Assembly (NCBI GenBank): GCA_030248195.1
Contig: JASAND010013467.1
Location: 1 to 64,000, forward strand
Reading direction: 5' to 3'
Source of the DNA: Trissonchulus latispiculum
Taxonomy: Eukaryota > Nematoda > Enoplea > Enoplida > Ironidae
DNA: 64,000 nt
Positions within the stretch are counted from its first letter, which is position 1, and every line of letters starts with the position of its first letter. The notes under the pieces were generated by a model, which saw only the letters and a program-made list of their open reading frames with translations, was not told where the DNA came from and made no database searches. The position numbers and the translations under genes are program-made. Positions 9,936-22,700 of this stretch are shown here, piece after piece.

Positions 9936-10962
9936 AGCACAGTCCAAGACTTGATTTCTAGGAAAAGTTGCACTTAATTCCAGGATCCGGAACTGAGTTA
10001 GAAATGATGCTTCGAAATTCTGTCCTGTCGAAATTTTATTTAAAGCAATGTGCTGAGATGAAAATTAAGAAATACTTTCATTATGAAAGACATGAGTAAC
10101 AATTTCATGTTTGTGTAGTAAAGATGTGGAAAAATAAAATGAAATTTGCAAAGTCAGATACGACGAGAACATTAATATTAAAGGTTCCAAATATACCAAA
10201 TCGTGATCGTTTCCTGCGTGTCAAATTCGACATTTCCTGCAGACCGTTCAAGTCTTAGCAGCCAATATAATTAATGGAGACTTCTGATTGGATGTCTGCT
10301 GTGAATTATGGTAGAGCTTAATTTTATTCATTCCTTAGAATTACTTTAAATTTAAAAATCTCGAATTACTATTAACAATTCAAGCCTATTTCAGTCCTTC
10401 TCCTAAACAATAAAATTTAAACTCTCTTTTAATCCTCATATAACCCAGCCAGAGGCAGAGCTATAACATTTCACATTAACTTAATTTTTAACCGACTTTA
10501 AGCAACAAAGTATACGTAATCGGTTATTAAAAGACTTATTGCCAACCTTAATTTTAAAATTAGTGTCCCGCATGTGAAAGCGTCACATTAAATCATTGTG
10601 GGCGTTGGGAAGTTAAACTTAGTGCTTGAAAAACAAATTTGTTCAGTTTTCAAAGACTTTTAAGGTTATCCTTTGTTAGTCCATAATTAAGGTTCCCAAG
10701 GGAGAAGAACAAATAACTTTTGACTGTCACCAAAAACCAAGTCAAAGTCAGGGAAAAGTCAAAAAGTTCCCATAAAAGAGCGAAAAGGGCGCGTTTTTAG
10801 TTACACAAACGAAAACCAAGACTTGCTTTTGAACAGTCACCATTGAACAAAAGTTTTTGAACAAAAATTTCTTTGAAAAAGCTATACTATAAATAAAGTG
10901 CAATGGGGAAGGTATAAATCGTATTCGCAATAGAATTTGAGTCGGTTAACTATCAATTTGAC
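9936..10962. other. Gene-free AT-rich region
   Basis: I see no gene or clear repeat. The short frames here have no recognisable protein feature. Confidence 0.4.
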
Positions 10963-10970
10963 CCGGGCAG

Positions 10971-11228
10971 TAGAGTTGTTGACCGGCCGAGGAAAACCCG
11001 GCCGGCCCACTATGCCGCCAATCTGGCCGGCCGGTCGGCCGGTCGTCAGAAAAAGGACACTACTTGATTTTGTCTGTGATATATAACCAGGAGAACTGTA
11101 TGCATCTTTTAATGCTAAACATTTTGCTAAACACACGAAAAATAGGGCAAAAATGGGACCGGCCGCAGGGTTGGGCGAGACCGAGATTTCACCGAGACCG
11201 AGAACGAGACCGACACCGAGACCAGGGT

Positions 11229-11260
<32 letters not shown>

Positions 11261-11687
11261 TGGCCAAGTCTCGGCTTTTGGGCGAGACCGAGACTAGCAA
11301 TTTTAAGCTTAAACTTAATTTCTTCCAGTTTTTGAGGCTTAGACCCAGTACTAGGGGCTTTAACACATAAACATACAGTTGCCGCACCTCGCCAGTTAAT
11401 TTTCGTTACACTGATTTAAAAATTTCGCTGAAATTTGATGTTTTCAAAAAATTTCCGGTCTCGGTCCGAGACCGAGACTTTTGGGTGAGCGAGACCGAGA
11501 CCGAGACTGGCCAAGTCTCGGCTTTTGGGCGAGACCGAGACTCCCAACCCTGACCGGCCGGCCATTTTTGACTGGCCGGCCTGTTTGACCCGGCCGGCCG
11601 GCCGGTTTGCATCACCCTGCCGGCCCGCCGGCCGAAAACGGCCGGCCGGCCGGGTTCAGAAGCCTGGCCGGCCGGGCAACAACACTA
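10971..11687. mobile_element. hAT-like element of GGCCGG repeats (outer element of a nest)
   Basis: The tips are TAGAGTTGTTG (left) and, read inward, TAGTGTTGTTG (right). The flanking 8-mers are CCGGGCAG (10963-10970) and CTGGGCAG (11688-11695), a target duplication with one mismatch. The subterminal parts on both sides are made of CCGG/GGCC runs. The unrelated GAGACC element sits inside it at 11166-11552. No transposase is present. Confidence 0.7.
11166..11552. mobile_element. hAT-like element of CCGAGA repeats nested in the GGCCGG element
   Basis: The tips are CAGGGTTGGG at 11166 and its complement ending at 11552. The element is flanked by a perfect 8-bp duplication ACCGGCCG (11158-11165 and 11553-11560), which is itself part of the outer element. 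The inside of each end consists of CCGAGA/TCTCGG hexamers (11180-11290, 11455-11545). The hexamers make arginine/threonine-rich frames that are not genes. Confidence 0.85.
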
Positions 11688-11695
11688 CTGGGCAG

Positions 11696-12582
11696 GCATA
11701 CTCATATTTTATTTATTAAGAGTTAAAAGCGTTTTAATGCCTGTAAAATTGAAATTCCTTATTTCCAGCACCTCCTACCCAGTCACTCAGGTCGGTGTTA
11801 GGAAAGGCATTGGCAATTTTAGAACTTGTCTGAGTACCAAATGGTAGTTGACGCTGATTAACTTGCAATTTATCCGATATGTTCTACAAGGCTATCAGTA
11901 CATCCATTACTTTCACAGTAAAATAGAGGTACGGAAACCACCCCACCCACCTGGCTGTGAAAGCCCAGGTCGCAACTTTAGATTTGGACTTCTGCAACTA
12001 ATTGTTACAAACGCAACTTTTTAGCACAACTTTTGTAGCATAACTATACATAAGAGAAAATATTTCTGGGATTTTACTAAAACAAAAGCATTATCCTCAA
12101 GAACAAGATGTTCATGACATGCTGCTGTAAGAGTATGGTATATGAGTAAAACAAATTAGCTATGTAACTCAATTTCTGGGAGGTTCTGGAGGGTGTTTCC
12201 CCCATTTTGTCCTCTTAATTGAAAGTTTATTCGTCTGTCGGTCACGCAACCAGTTATGAGACGGGGGAAGGGGAAACTGGCCGGGAATGCTTAATGGAAC
12301 TTTTCCTTTGACATAAACTTTGAAGCAGCAGTGAGTCAACTTCTTGTGATAAAGAAGCTAATGGCTAATTCTCTGAAAGTAATATCTGATCTCACGCAAC
12401 CGTGCAGCAGTGTGTACAGCTGAGCTCCAACCTAGACCGTCAGCATTTGATCGTACTTGAGAGAAAGAAAATTGATAGGATGTTCTCAGGCAAAATTTTG
12501 GCAAAATGCCAACAAGAGACAACAGGAGTTTGACCGGAAAAGGCCGCTTACGCTGACACGATCGAAAAGCGTCACACTCTGT
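11696..12582. other. Gene-free region
   Basis: I see no gene. The ACCTCCTACCCAG motif near 11770 resembles the SINE body seen at 40120, so a decayed copy may be present. Confidence 0.35.
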
Positions 12583-12590
12583 TATCAGCA

Positions 12591-13388
12591 CAGAGCTGGC
12601 GCCGGGTCCGGGTACCCGCAGGCCGGGCCGGGTCCGTGTCTAACTTTAGGACCCGCGGGTCCGGGTACCCGTGGATCCGAATCCGAGTCCCGGTCCAAAA
12701 TACTGAAGAAAACGGGATTTTGGTACATTTAGGGATATTAAAACATAATTTGTTCTTTTCCTTTCTAATAAATGCCAAAAGATTGGTAGAACCGAAGTGT
12801 TAGGCATTGAGGTACAATGTTTAGTAGTTGCCCAGCTGAGGTCTTTCTAATCTATGCTGCTCTTCTGGGCTAGTAACAAAATATGTAACTAGAATTGGAA
12901 GTAGAAATATGAATTCGAAAAAATTAACTTTGCACGCAGAGATAAATCTAGTAAACTAGATCAAGAACATTGTTTTCAGATACAAGCCACCAAAAATTCG
13001 TTCGCCGTCTTTCCTCCAGAGCAATCGTAACTATCCGAAGGACAGCCTCACACTCTCTCTGGACTCATGACAAAAAACTGCTACCAATATCCGAACGAGA
13101 TCCCAATTTTTTTGTTAGCCCTAACACTCAAATCGTGTGAAAATCGTAGAAAAGCATAAACTAAAATTATCTAAAGCTTATCACAGGTTTTATTCAAGCT
13201 ATTACTGTAGTAAATTTGCAGTAGAATTTAAGAATGCAGTGAAACTTACGAATGCCGAGAAGGTTTCAAATGCAAACTGGTTCATTTTTTAAATACGGGT
13301 TCCCGGATCCGGGTCTGAACGGGTCCGGGTCCGGCCTAACGGGTCCGGGTCCGGGCCGGGTCTGAAATTTTGGACCCGGAGCCAACTT
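12591..13388. mobile_element. hAT-like element of CCGGGT repeats
   Basis: The left tip is CAGAGCTGGC, followed by repeated CCGGGTCC/GGGTACCCG. The right end carries the same motifs and stops at GGAGCCAACTT, so a few tip bases are lost. The flanking 8-mer TATCAGCA is present on both sides (12583-12590 and 13389-13396). The middle 600 bases are unique. The GGGTACCC core recalls the satellite at 52-60 kb. Confidence 0.7.
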
Positions 13389-13396
13389 TATCAGCA

Positions 13397-14520
13397 TTAA
13401 ATAGCATACTCTAAATGCAGCACGATTTTCATCCTCGAATCCTCGAATCATAAACAGTCAAAAAGCTTAACTTGCTTGACTTTTGCACATCATCAGAATT
13501 TCAAGCAAAGAAGTTGGAAAGAATTCCCTGGATTCAGCTCGACTCCACAGCTCAGTGATGAATCAAAAATCTGAGAAGGAGAAAACCTTTTTCCTGAACT
13601 CTAAATGCAGCCTTGGCACAGGGTAACTCCACTTTCCTGTGTTCGGGCCAATATTATTAAAGGAATATTTCCGAACTGTTATTGAATCTGACTTCTTCTT
13701 CACTCTTCTTTGCTTCTACTGGAGACTTTTTCTACCTCAAACTTTCCAGGTTCAGAGTTTTGTGGAAAATGGGAGAAAAAGTGTTGAACACATTTAGATT
13801 CAGCTAAATCTTGAGAGTTGGAATTTTGCCAAATGTGAGATTAGCTAAATGGGAAATCTTAACACAGTTACGTTGACAGACAAAAATTTAAAATTGTATG
13901 ATACTTTTACCTGAAATAATGAGATTTTACATCAGATATGAATAAAAATAGTAGCTTGTACTATACCATAACATGTCCTCTAGTTTACCCTTAACCAGAT
14001 TTAATATCTAAAATTGAGATTCTGAACTTTATATTAAAATACTTAAGGACTGTTTAAAATTTTACCACGAAAAGCTCTTACGAAAAATTCCATTTAGGTT
14101 CACTGGTCCGTTTAGGTTTAGTACTTACTAAAACCAATATTTATTGTTAAACCAATACCAATATTTCTAAAACCAACCTATATTTGTAGTCAAGGATACA
14201 TTGGCAAAGGATTAGCAATCTGTTAGCTCTCAGTTTAAAATGTCAAGAAACTGAAAAATATAAAAACTTCGGTGACGACGAAATTGTTCAGATGGCATTT
14301 TAGTTTCAAAGCTCTCCTTTCAGCGACTGAGTTCACGCTATTTTAAAATGTCGGCTTCAAAATTTATCCACACATATAGTTTCTTTCATTTTATTATTTT
14401 TTTCCAATGCTTTTAGAATTCTGTATTTTATAGTTTAAAAATGAACAAATTTAAAACAAGCTACCTACCTACACTGAATATGTGTGTAAATAATGAAGAT
14501 GTAAAATTTTAGCCTCTTTC
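13397..14520. other. Gene-free AT-rich region
   Basis: I see no gene or well-defined repeat. Confidence 0.4.
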
Positions 14521-14588
14521 TGGGACTCAAATCAGCGATCCTCTGCTTAACGCTCCAACGCTCTAACCAACTGAGCCACAGGTGCTTC
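14521..14588 (-). pseudogene. Degenerate tRNA-like module, Asn-like
   Basis: On the minus strand: GCACCTGTGGCTCAGTTGG (acceptor and D arm), GAGCG, GCGTTAA in the anticodon loop position (GTT, Asn) and B-box-like GATTTGAGTCC. The anticodon stem does not pair. The 5' part is repeated at 30163-30188 with its flank, so it is probably a dispersed repeat. Confidence 0.5.
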
Positions 14589-14817
14589 AGCAAACTGGAG
14601 TTAATAGTCGAGATTTCAATCAAATCTGTTCAACTTCTTCTGCAAAAGAACTCAAGGAAATTAAAGAAACCCGAAAGTCTGACTGTCAAATTGTCATATT
14701 GACTCAAATAAACATTGACCCAGCCTGTGGAAACAACGTCAAAATCCTATGACTTCTCGTTCCTTTTGTACGAGGAGCACCAATGATATAGAAGTTATGT
14801 GCTCTTCTCTCCTGACT

Positions 14818-14879
14818 CCGTGGTGTAGTGGTAGCACGCCTGACTGCAGGCCGGGAGGTCCGTGGTTCGATTCCCAAAT
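14818..14879 (+). pseudogene. Degenerate tRNA-like module, Cys-like
   Basis: TCCGTGGTGTAGTGGTAGCA (D arm), GACTGCAG (a Cys GCA anticodon loop in context), AGGTCCGTGGTTCGATTCC (T arm). The anticodon stem is broken on its 3' side and the acceptor does not close. It resembles the module at 25741. Confidence 0.5.
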
Positions 14880-15479
14880 CTTTACACTTTGGTAACTGGT
14901 TCAAGTTTCACCAGTCAACTAAACTGTTGCAAAGGATCAATTGACAATTTGCATGTCATTAGTGTTTGGACTTTCTGAAGAAATTATCCCTCCTCAAAAC
15001 CCAATGTCCACTACAGCCTAAGTCTTTACGTCCCCTTGGAGAGAGTTCTTGGAATAGGCACTACGTATGTTAAGAAGACTGACTTGTGACTACTAAAGAA
15101 GCGTTCATAATTAGGCCTATATTGTCTTTTCTGACATAGTTGACTGATAACAGACCACCTCGTTTGTGATAGGTGGGAGCAACAGAAAGAAAACAATCTT
15201 CAGGAAGCAGTAAAATAGAGATTAAATGAGTTAGGATTAACTCATTTCATGCCTGAATATGCGAATGAAAATGACCAGTTTTACAGTTTTGGCTGCCGTT
15301 TTCTACTGAGAGCACCTACAGAGATGGGACTACATTACATAATTTGACAGATAGTTCGTTTTCTGCGCTCCGAAATCGGTGTTTGAAGGACGTCAAAAAA
15401 CATGAACGGTTAACGTAGTAGTTTCTAGAAACAGCAAAAAGTAGCTTACACTAACAAGCTTATTACAAGAAGGGTGTTA
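14880..15479. other. Gene-free region
   Basis: I see no gene or clear repeat. Confidence 0.35.
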
Positions 15480-15487
15480 AATTTATA

Positions 15488-15956
15488 AGGTCTTTTGCAT
15501 TTTCCCCCAGTACTCCGAAGGAGCAAAATTCCACGGATTGAGTTGAAATTGGGTACGGATAGGTTTTCGATCCTACTAATTTCAAAAATGCAAAAATTTT
15601 GAAATTTTTAAAAAAAGTTGGTAAGGGCAGACCAAGAGGATCAAGAATAGTTTGTCCATGATTCTGCTAAAACTTGCATACAATGATTTTCTTGGGTGCT
15701 GAAAACGAATCTGAAATCCGTTTTTCGATTCAGCTTTTCGTTTGTTTAATAGTAGTAAGCTTAGCCAGAGCTAACAAAAGCTGAATCAAAAACGGATTTC
15801 AGAGTCGTGCTCAGTGCTCCAGAAAACCCGTGTATGCAAGTTTTCAGCAAAACCATGGGCAAACAAATTTTGATCCCTTTGGTGTTCCCTTACCAACTTA
15901 AATTTTAAAAAATTTTGCTTCTTCGGAGCACTGGGGGGAAGTAAAGCGAAAGACCC
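15488..15956. mobile_element. hAT-like foldback element, GGGTCTTTC family (copy 1)
   Basis: Inverted ends (AGGTCTTTTGC on the left, GGGTCTTTCGC read inward on the right) extend about 140 bases inward. The ends carry CTCCGAAG next to the tip and ACCAAG near the inner end. The flanking 8-mers are AATTTATA (15480-15487) and AATTTGTA (15957-15964), one mismatch apart. It is the same family as 34177-34774 but more diverged. Confidence 0.75.
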
Positions 15957-16034
15957 AATTTGTAAACAGATGTGTCGAAAAACTAATATTTTTGAAAAAT
16001 GAATATAATTGAAGTGAAGGTATGCAACTTCGGG

Positions 16035-16112
16035 GATGGGCCGTTAGCATGGCTCGCGAGCTGATAACAGAGAGACTGTCTGCTGCAACACTCTTATCAT
16101 TATGAACTCTTG
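16035..16112. mobile_element. End fragment of the AAGAGTAC element family
   Basis: ATGGGCCGTTAGCATG... CTCTTATCATTATGAACTCTTG matches the right half of the element at 18793-19163, with substitutions. The other end is missing. Confidence 0.6.
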
Positions 16113-17177
16113 GTATTACATATGTCGCTAACTGGAGGTGCTAACTTATCCAAACAAGATCTGGTATTAATTATGTTGGAGAGAAAATCCATCATCTGTA
16201 AAGCAGAGAGGCTTATGCAAAAATTTTCTGGGAAGTGCAAAAATAGCTGCTAATTTTGTTTGTTGGCTTTAGTTTATTAATAAATTTTCTAAGAATGATT
16301 TATGAAATGTCAATTTTGTCTCCGGGTCTTCCCTAATGCTTGTCACTTTTGATAATTTGAATTTCGACATTTTGGACCGAGAAAACACGATACCTAATCT
16401 ACACTGCGCCTACACTGCGCATTCCGCTAAAGAAATTGTTTGGTTGCACAATCAGAAGCACCACTCTACGGACAAGTCGCACAGGTCGACAATTCGAATT
16501 TAGTCGTTTTGTACTGAGAGATGACAATTTGACTCTTCAGACATTGTGAAACATTCCGAACCAGATGAACATTTCACCTAATTTTCATTCTACATTCAGC
16601 TGTGAGAATCAGTTTTTCTAAAGGTATATAAAGCGGGAGAACTGGTCTTGCATAGAAATTTTCTTATTACCATTTTAGTGGGCTAAAGTCAAAGCTAGGA
16701 ATATCTAGGAAAGGCAGTGGAAAAACTGTTGCATTTCATAATTGAATAAAATGACGGGCATAAGATGAAAAAAGTGCTCTTCCCCCTGAAAAGGATGCTT
16801 TGGGGACCGGAAAAAATAGTTGAAAACTGAATAGCAGCTGAACCGAAAAAAACTGAATTTGTTGTTTCGACTTGACTAACTTTTATGCTAATTAAAGGCA
16901 GAGTTGTTTGGTTAGCTGAAACTGAAACTGTGTTTTTGGGTACCCGCAAGTTTAGTTACTGAAACTGAGACACCATTGGATTTGTTGAATTCTCTAACAA
17001 AAATGGTCTTCTGAATCAGTAAAGAGGAATAAGTAAAGGAAAACATTCAGGAAAATTCCGGAAAAATTCAGGAAACTTCAGGAAAAAATTCAGAAAAAGT
17101 CAGGAAAACGGTAAAATAAATACCACTTCACTTCAAAAACTTAAAAATTCAATTGTTTGGAGTGATTCTGCAAAAAA
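16113..17177. other. Gene-free region
   Basis: I see no gene. A run of GGAAAATTC / AGGAAA units at about 17035-17110 is low-complexity. Confidence 0.35.
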
Positions 17178-17254
17178 AGTTGGCACCTGCTGGATTCGAA
17201 CAGGGGACCATCGGGACTGAAGTTAGGAGTACTACTAGCCACTACTAAGCCAGG
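17178..17254 (-). pseudogene. Degenerate tRNA-like module
   Basis: On the minus strand it has TGGCTTAGTAGTGGCTAGTAG in the D-arm position and CTGTTCGAATCCAGCAGGTG in the T-arm position. The T arm pairs well but the anticodon arm does not. Confidence 0.45.
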
Positions 17255-18784
17255 AGAATAACCATTATATTATTGGAACTCTCACCAATTCGCATCCTAA
17301 ATTTTTCGTTTTAGTTGTGCACAAAGTTGAGATAAAACAGCCATGCCGCAATGGCCTGTCGAAGTAAATTTAGACAAATTCTTCCGATTAAAGACAGAAA
17401 CAGAAATTGTAACATTTCGGTAACGATTAGATAAACCCTCGTCTCAAGTGGGGACTACTGGTAACAAGTGTGAAATAGTTAAATCTAGATTAAAGGGTTT
17501 AGTGGTTGTCAAGGTTGAAAAATTGAGCGATTTTATGACAATAAAACCTGTGGAAGGATGACATTAACCGCAACAGATGGGAAATCCCTAAAATTTTGTG
17601 GACAACAAAATTTGTGTGGGAATTTTTGATTTGGATACAAAAATAACCCTCATTTTCACATACATCCTTTCTTGATTAGTGGCAGATTTAGACTAAATTT
17701 GGTCATGCAAAAAGTTTACACTATCAATCATTCTAATAATTGTTTAAAACAGTCAATGAAAATGACGTAAACTCCATGTAAAAGCAAAAATGAAACGAAA
17801 TTTTCAAACGTTCTACAAACATATTATGATATGGCATCCTTTAACTAAACTGGCTTCGTTTAAAAACTTAAAAATTCAATTAACTTTTTAAAACGATAAC
17901 CACGGTAATAGCAATTTGATTAGTTTTAACTAGTAACGGTGTGCTTAAAGTGAACCCATACAATACAATGCTTTAAAGTTAAACTAATCATCTATATATG
18001 TAATTCCAAGTTTAGGGCCTTTCGCGAGCGAGGTAAAAGGGTAGAGTTAAAATTTTCTAAATTAATAACTCGTTGAGCCCTGCAGGTGGGCTAAATGAAC
18101 TGTTTAACTCATTTAACCTTGTACGCGAAAAGAAATGTTTCAACTATTTTAACTAGTTTAACTCGCTGCCCGAAATTAGAAAACCTGATGACATAAAGGA
18201 GCACGCTAAGATTGAACTTCTAAAGGTCACCTGTCTGTGTAACTATCAGGTAAACAAGCTTTTAAGAAAGAAACCCTTTTGAGGTACCCAAAGGTAGACC
18301 GACCATGAAATAGTGAGACCCATTTTAAAGCATTTCTCCTCCCGTTAAGTAGATATTAAGCTAACATTTTCTGAAGCAGAAAGCGATAAAAAGGGATGAA
18401 ATTAACGGAACCCGTTGAAGCCAAAGTTTCAGCTGAAAGTGGAAATAAAATTTCTAATGGACTTGCAAAAATTTAACAGCAATTTTTGACAAAAACCCAA
18501 AATTTATGCTTCAAATTTATATTTAATTGAGGCTTATGCAAGTTTTGCCTTTTATTGAATTGTTTAGTCTTTGCTGAAGTTAGTTAATTTCTATTTTAAT
18601 TGCAACAATAAATATAAATGTAAAAAGTAAAGAAAGCAAACTGTTTAAAGTGTTCAGATTAACTACTTCAATATTTCATCTTTTTGTTTTAAGATCAAAT
18701 CAAATCGGAAAAGGTTTTCTCCGCTAAGAAGTAAAAAGTAAAAGTTTTCCTATCGTCCTAAGGAGCACTGTTCTAAGCCAGTGT
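17255..18784. other. Gene-free region with an old AGTTAA-family fragment
   Basis: I see no gene. About 18015-18175 (TAGGGCCTTTCGCGAG then GGGTAGAGTTAAAAT) looks like a decayed copy of the foldback family at 4339-4858. Confidence 0.45.
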
Positions 18785-18792
18785 TTATTAGC

Positions 18793-19163
18793 AAGAGTAC
18801 ATAATAATATAAGAGTATGCCACTAGGCTCACTCTATGTTATCAGAGCAAAAACTATGCTCTGCTCGCTAACGGCCTACCCCCAAATCAGACACCATCAC
18901 TTCAAAGAATTTTGTGCGCTATGTTTGTGTTCTAAAGCTCGAATCAGGCACAAAATTTGCGCACGCACTGCTTGTGTTTTCGTGCTTAAGGACATAAACA
19001 TAGAGCGAGTGAGCGTACCCCTTTTTCGACTAGGTACTGATTTGCGGGGGGTCACTAGGGTATGATTTGCGGGGGGGGTGGGCCGTTAGCGTGCAGACCA
19101 TAGTTTCTGCTCTGATAACATAGAGCTTGCCTAGTGGCATACTCTTACAATTATGTACTCTTG
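18793..19163. mobile_element. Complete AAGAGTAC-family MITE
   Basis: It has about 90-bp terminal inverted repeats: AAGAGTACATAAT at the left, and the complement at 19150-19163. Both arms carry CTAGGC, CTCTATGTTATCAGAGC and CGTTAACGG-like blocks. The flanks share TTATTAGC (18785-18792 and 19164-19171). The left copy ends in the C that could also belong to the tip, so the duplication is 7 or 8 bp. It fits a hAT-like MITE. The 82-aa frame inside it is not a gene. Confidence 0.8.
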
Positions 19164-19198
19164 TTATTAGCAACCCAGAAAAGCTGAAATGAGTGTGA

Positions 19199-19262
19199 TA
19201 AGAGGCGAGTAAAGTGCTAAAGCGTTCGCTTGCGAAACGAACTCATTGGTTCGATCCCCGCT
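19199..19262 (+). pseudogene. Degenerate tRNA-like module, Ala-like
   Basis: GCGTTCG-CTTGCGA-AACGAAC gives an anticodon arm with loop TGC, and TTGGTTCGATCCCCGC gives a T arm. The D arm is poor and the acceptor does not pair. Confidence 0.45.
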
Positions 19263-19680
19263 TTTTTCTTCACATCTTTCAATCCTGATTTCAACCTTTC
19301 ACACAAGTGTCACTCAGCAGAATCCGATTTCATATTAACGAGGAAAGTGTGCTGATTTTGACATCATAACGGTATTCAGTTACTTTTCCACGCAAAAATG
19401 TGAAAAAACGGTTCAGAAGAAACAATTTTTTCAACCAACTTAGAGCAAGAAGGGGGATGGAGCAATTTGTAGCCATTCGTTTTTTCCCAGACCTAACTGG
19501 AACCTTAGAGATAAGACTTGTCTAAAGAGACGAGGGTAATGTGAAACCCTAATGAAGCTAAAACTTCTATTACTAATTAAAAACTTTTCTCTGATCTCAA
19601 GATTTTCTTCAGCATCCCAAGTTCAGTGCTAATGCTAAAGACCATTGCAGATAAAGTGTTCCAGACATAAAGTTATGTAC

Positions 19681-19745
19681 ACTCTGGTGCAACTGGTAGC
19701 ATTCTGGGCTGTAGATCGCAAGGTCCCGGGTTAGAGTCCCAAACC
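19681..19745 (+). pseudogene. Degenerate tRNA-like module
   Basis: CTCTGGTGCAACTGGTAGCA in the D-arm position, GGCTGTAGATCGCA in the anticodon arm (GTA possible) and GTCCCGGGTTAGAGTCCC in the T arm. The stems are imperfect. Confidence 0.45.
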
Positions 19746-22700
19746 AAAAAACTAAGAATGACCCGGAAACGGGGTCATCAATAATTTGTTAATGAATTCT
19801 GACATCAGTTTGCTCACTAAAAGTTACAGCGGAAAACTATTTTAATTATTGTTTTATTGATTATAGTGAATTTATTACATTGAAAAATTAAAATTTGACA
19901 AAGGACAAATTTGGTATTCATTAGCTCCTGACTGACTACCAGAATCGAAAAAGAGCAAGAACTGCAAAAATTAGTGGTTGTTTGTATATAACAATCATCT
20001 AACTAGAAAAACAGGAATTTAAAATAAAAATTCAATTCGTCCAAGAATTAAACCAGGGGCCACGCAGTCTGAGCACTATTGATAGCGGTTAAGATTAAAC
20101 GCATACCTTTCACATGGTGCACTAGCACCCCACATATAAGCAATTCTACTTTCCAAACAGAATAAATTCCGGAAATTGGCGCTTTAAATTAGCAAATGTC
20201 ATTCCAGGACAATTAAAATTTCGTCTCATTACTCTTCTAAACAAATATGTTGGGCAGTCAAAAATTAATTTTAAAATCACGATTACGCATACCATATGTC
20301 TTAAGGAGGCAGTGATAATTAATTGCTAACGTCACCTAAACCTGACACTAACAGAGCTTACTTACTAGATTTGTTTTTCCACTGAAATTTCGACCCCAAA
20401 CAGCAGAAATCAAACAGAAAATCTGGCAAAAATGGAATATTGCCCCAAAATGTAGACGGATTCCAAAGTTGTAAACCGAACACTGTCCTAATTCTTTAAT
20501 ACCTTTCAAAATGACAGTACTTCAGTACCTATAACATAAAATCCGAATTGACATGTACATGAAATATTATAGACAATATATAAGGTATATAGCAATTTAC
20601 AAGAGTAAACTGTTACATACTAAACAAGAGTTCCATTGTAATATTAAACCGTCCATAGAGCATAATTTTGAGATGAGGCAATTTTGGTTTAACAGTTTAA
20701 CAATCAAAACTTGAATAATGCATTATGTGAATCATATGTATATATGTTATATATAATAATAGTGTATATAATTATTATATATCATATAGGCAAACGTAAA
20801 CAGTATATACCCTGGGGGAACTTCCGACATTAAATACAACCTCCAAAATCAGTGTAACTCTCAAAACACTCACTACAACAGGTTTCAAGGTTGACCATTA
20901 AAACTTCAGAAAAGTTGAAATAACAATGGTTCCCCTGTTTATGACTAATTTTAGAGTCCAACAAATTTAAGTGCTCCTGGACCATTCAGAAAAGTTAAGA
21001 TTCAAAATAATAACCATCAAAAATTACCCCCGCCCCCTAGATTTGAATCCCTTAATTTTGATCATCAATTTTGGACGGGAGGAAATAGGGTAATTTCTTT
21101 CCCTTCAGGGCAATCCGGAAGTCTTAATCCAAACGGAAAATTAAAAGAAAGTGCAGAAATTTGTTGCACAGATTTTGGGAACCGTTCGCCCAGAAAATCC
21201 CATTGTTTTCTAATCGTGCATAAAATTCACTGTATTTCACTAGATTTCTCAAAACGTCTATTTTCAGGGGGGGGGGTTGTAAATATGTCACTAAATCATA
21301 AATTTGATAACGTTAAAAATTTTAAGTCTGAAACAGTATAGCATACCTAACGTTTTACAGTAAAGTGGAAAAATCAAAATTAAAATTTTAAAGTGGGCCC
21401 CCTTCCAGTCAAAGGTCGAATGATTTAGGAGTTTTCTATTCCTGACAGCACTATATTGACCTGTCAGGGGTTAACAGTGGACCACCATAAAAGGGGAAAA
21501 GTGGGAGGATTTAGTTTGAACTAGAGCACTCCAATTAGACCCTTGAGAGGTTCAGAAGCAAAGTATCAATGAACGAAAAGGTAAACACTAAATATTGACT
21601 GATTTTCTCAGAAACTTCCGCCGTCGCAGCCTTTGATTTGACCTCAGCCCTTTTCGAGGAAAAACTGAATTTGAAATTGTGTAGAAATAATTAATCTGAA
21701 TCCGGAACTAGACTATTAATTTTGTCTCAGGTCTTAAATTGTATCTGAATTCTGTTTTATAAATTGGAATCAGAATTTTTAATTGAATGATAGACAATTT
21801 ACGCTAAGGCTCTTCAAAAAGTGAGTTCAAAGTTTAAACTTAAAAATAAGTATTTTTAATATGAAGCATTAAGCGTTAGCATTTGTGGAAAAATAAATTA
21901 ATTAATGAAAACTTAAAAAAATTCACGAAAGTTAAACCTTGAATACTTCTAAAAGATTTTTAAAATTTAACTTTTCTTTTAATTTAATTTTTCTTTTAAT
22001 TTATCTTTTGAAAATTTAAAGTTTTTAGCTAGAAACGAATAAGAAGTTATATGTTGTCAGTTCCATTTCTGTACACTTGCGGTTACTTTAACACCAGTTT
22101 TGTACAGTTTCCAATTTTAGGGGGAAATAGTTAAATTGTGCCTTGGGGGGCAGTTAAGAGATGTACATTTGTCATAGCATTTTTTGGTTGATCTACAGTA
22201 AACCTGATTACTTGGTGCTTCATTACTGATCTCAACATCTTTGGAGTAGAATTAAATGTAAAATCGCTGCAAAAATGGTGTAGAATTGCAAGTTGGACCA
22301 GCTAGACAGCAGTGTAGTTAAGAAACTCCTGTTCCTCTTATGGGCCACAAAACTTGGCTAACAAATCAGATTAAACTAAGAAGAGAGTTGCCAAAAAACC
22401 GGGTCTTTGAAAGAAAACTGGATTTTTTGGCCACAAAAGTACCTTTTCATCTGAACATTTTCAGCGCCTGCTTCGAAAAGTTATCAAAAGTTGACCATAG
22501 CCAAGTCAGGGATTGTTGAAAGTTTCAAAGTTTACTGCAAATACCCGAACCAGCACACTCGTGTAGCTAGAGATAGAGTCAGTAAAATCTGACGGGTGTT
22601 AGTAGGTATCTGATTGTATTATGTCATTAGGTGTCTATTGAAAGTGACTCGAAAGAGGGGGTTTCTGGAGACCTCCAAATTAAACCTCAACACGGAATAG

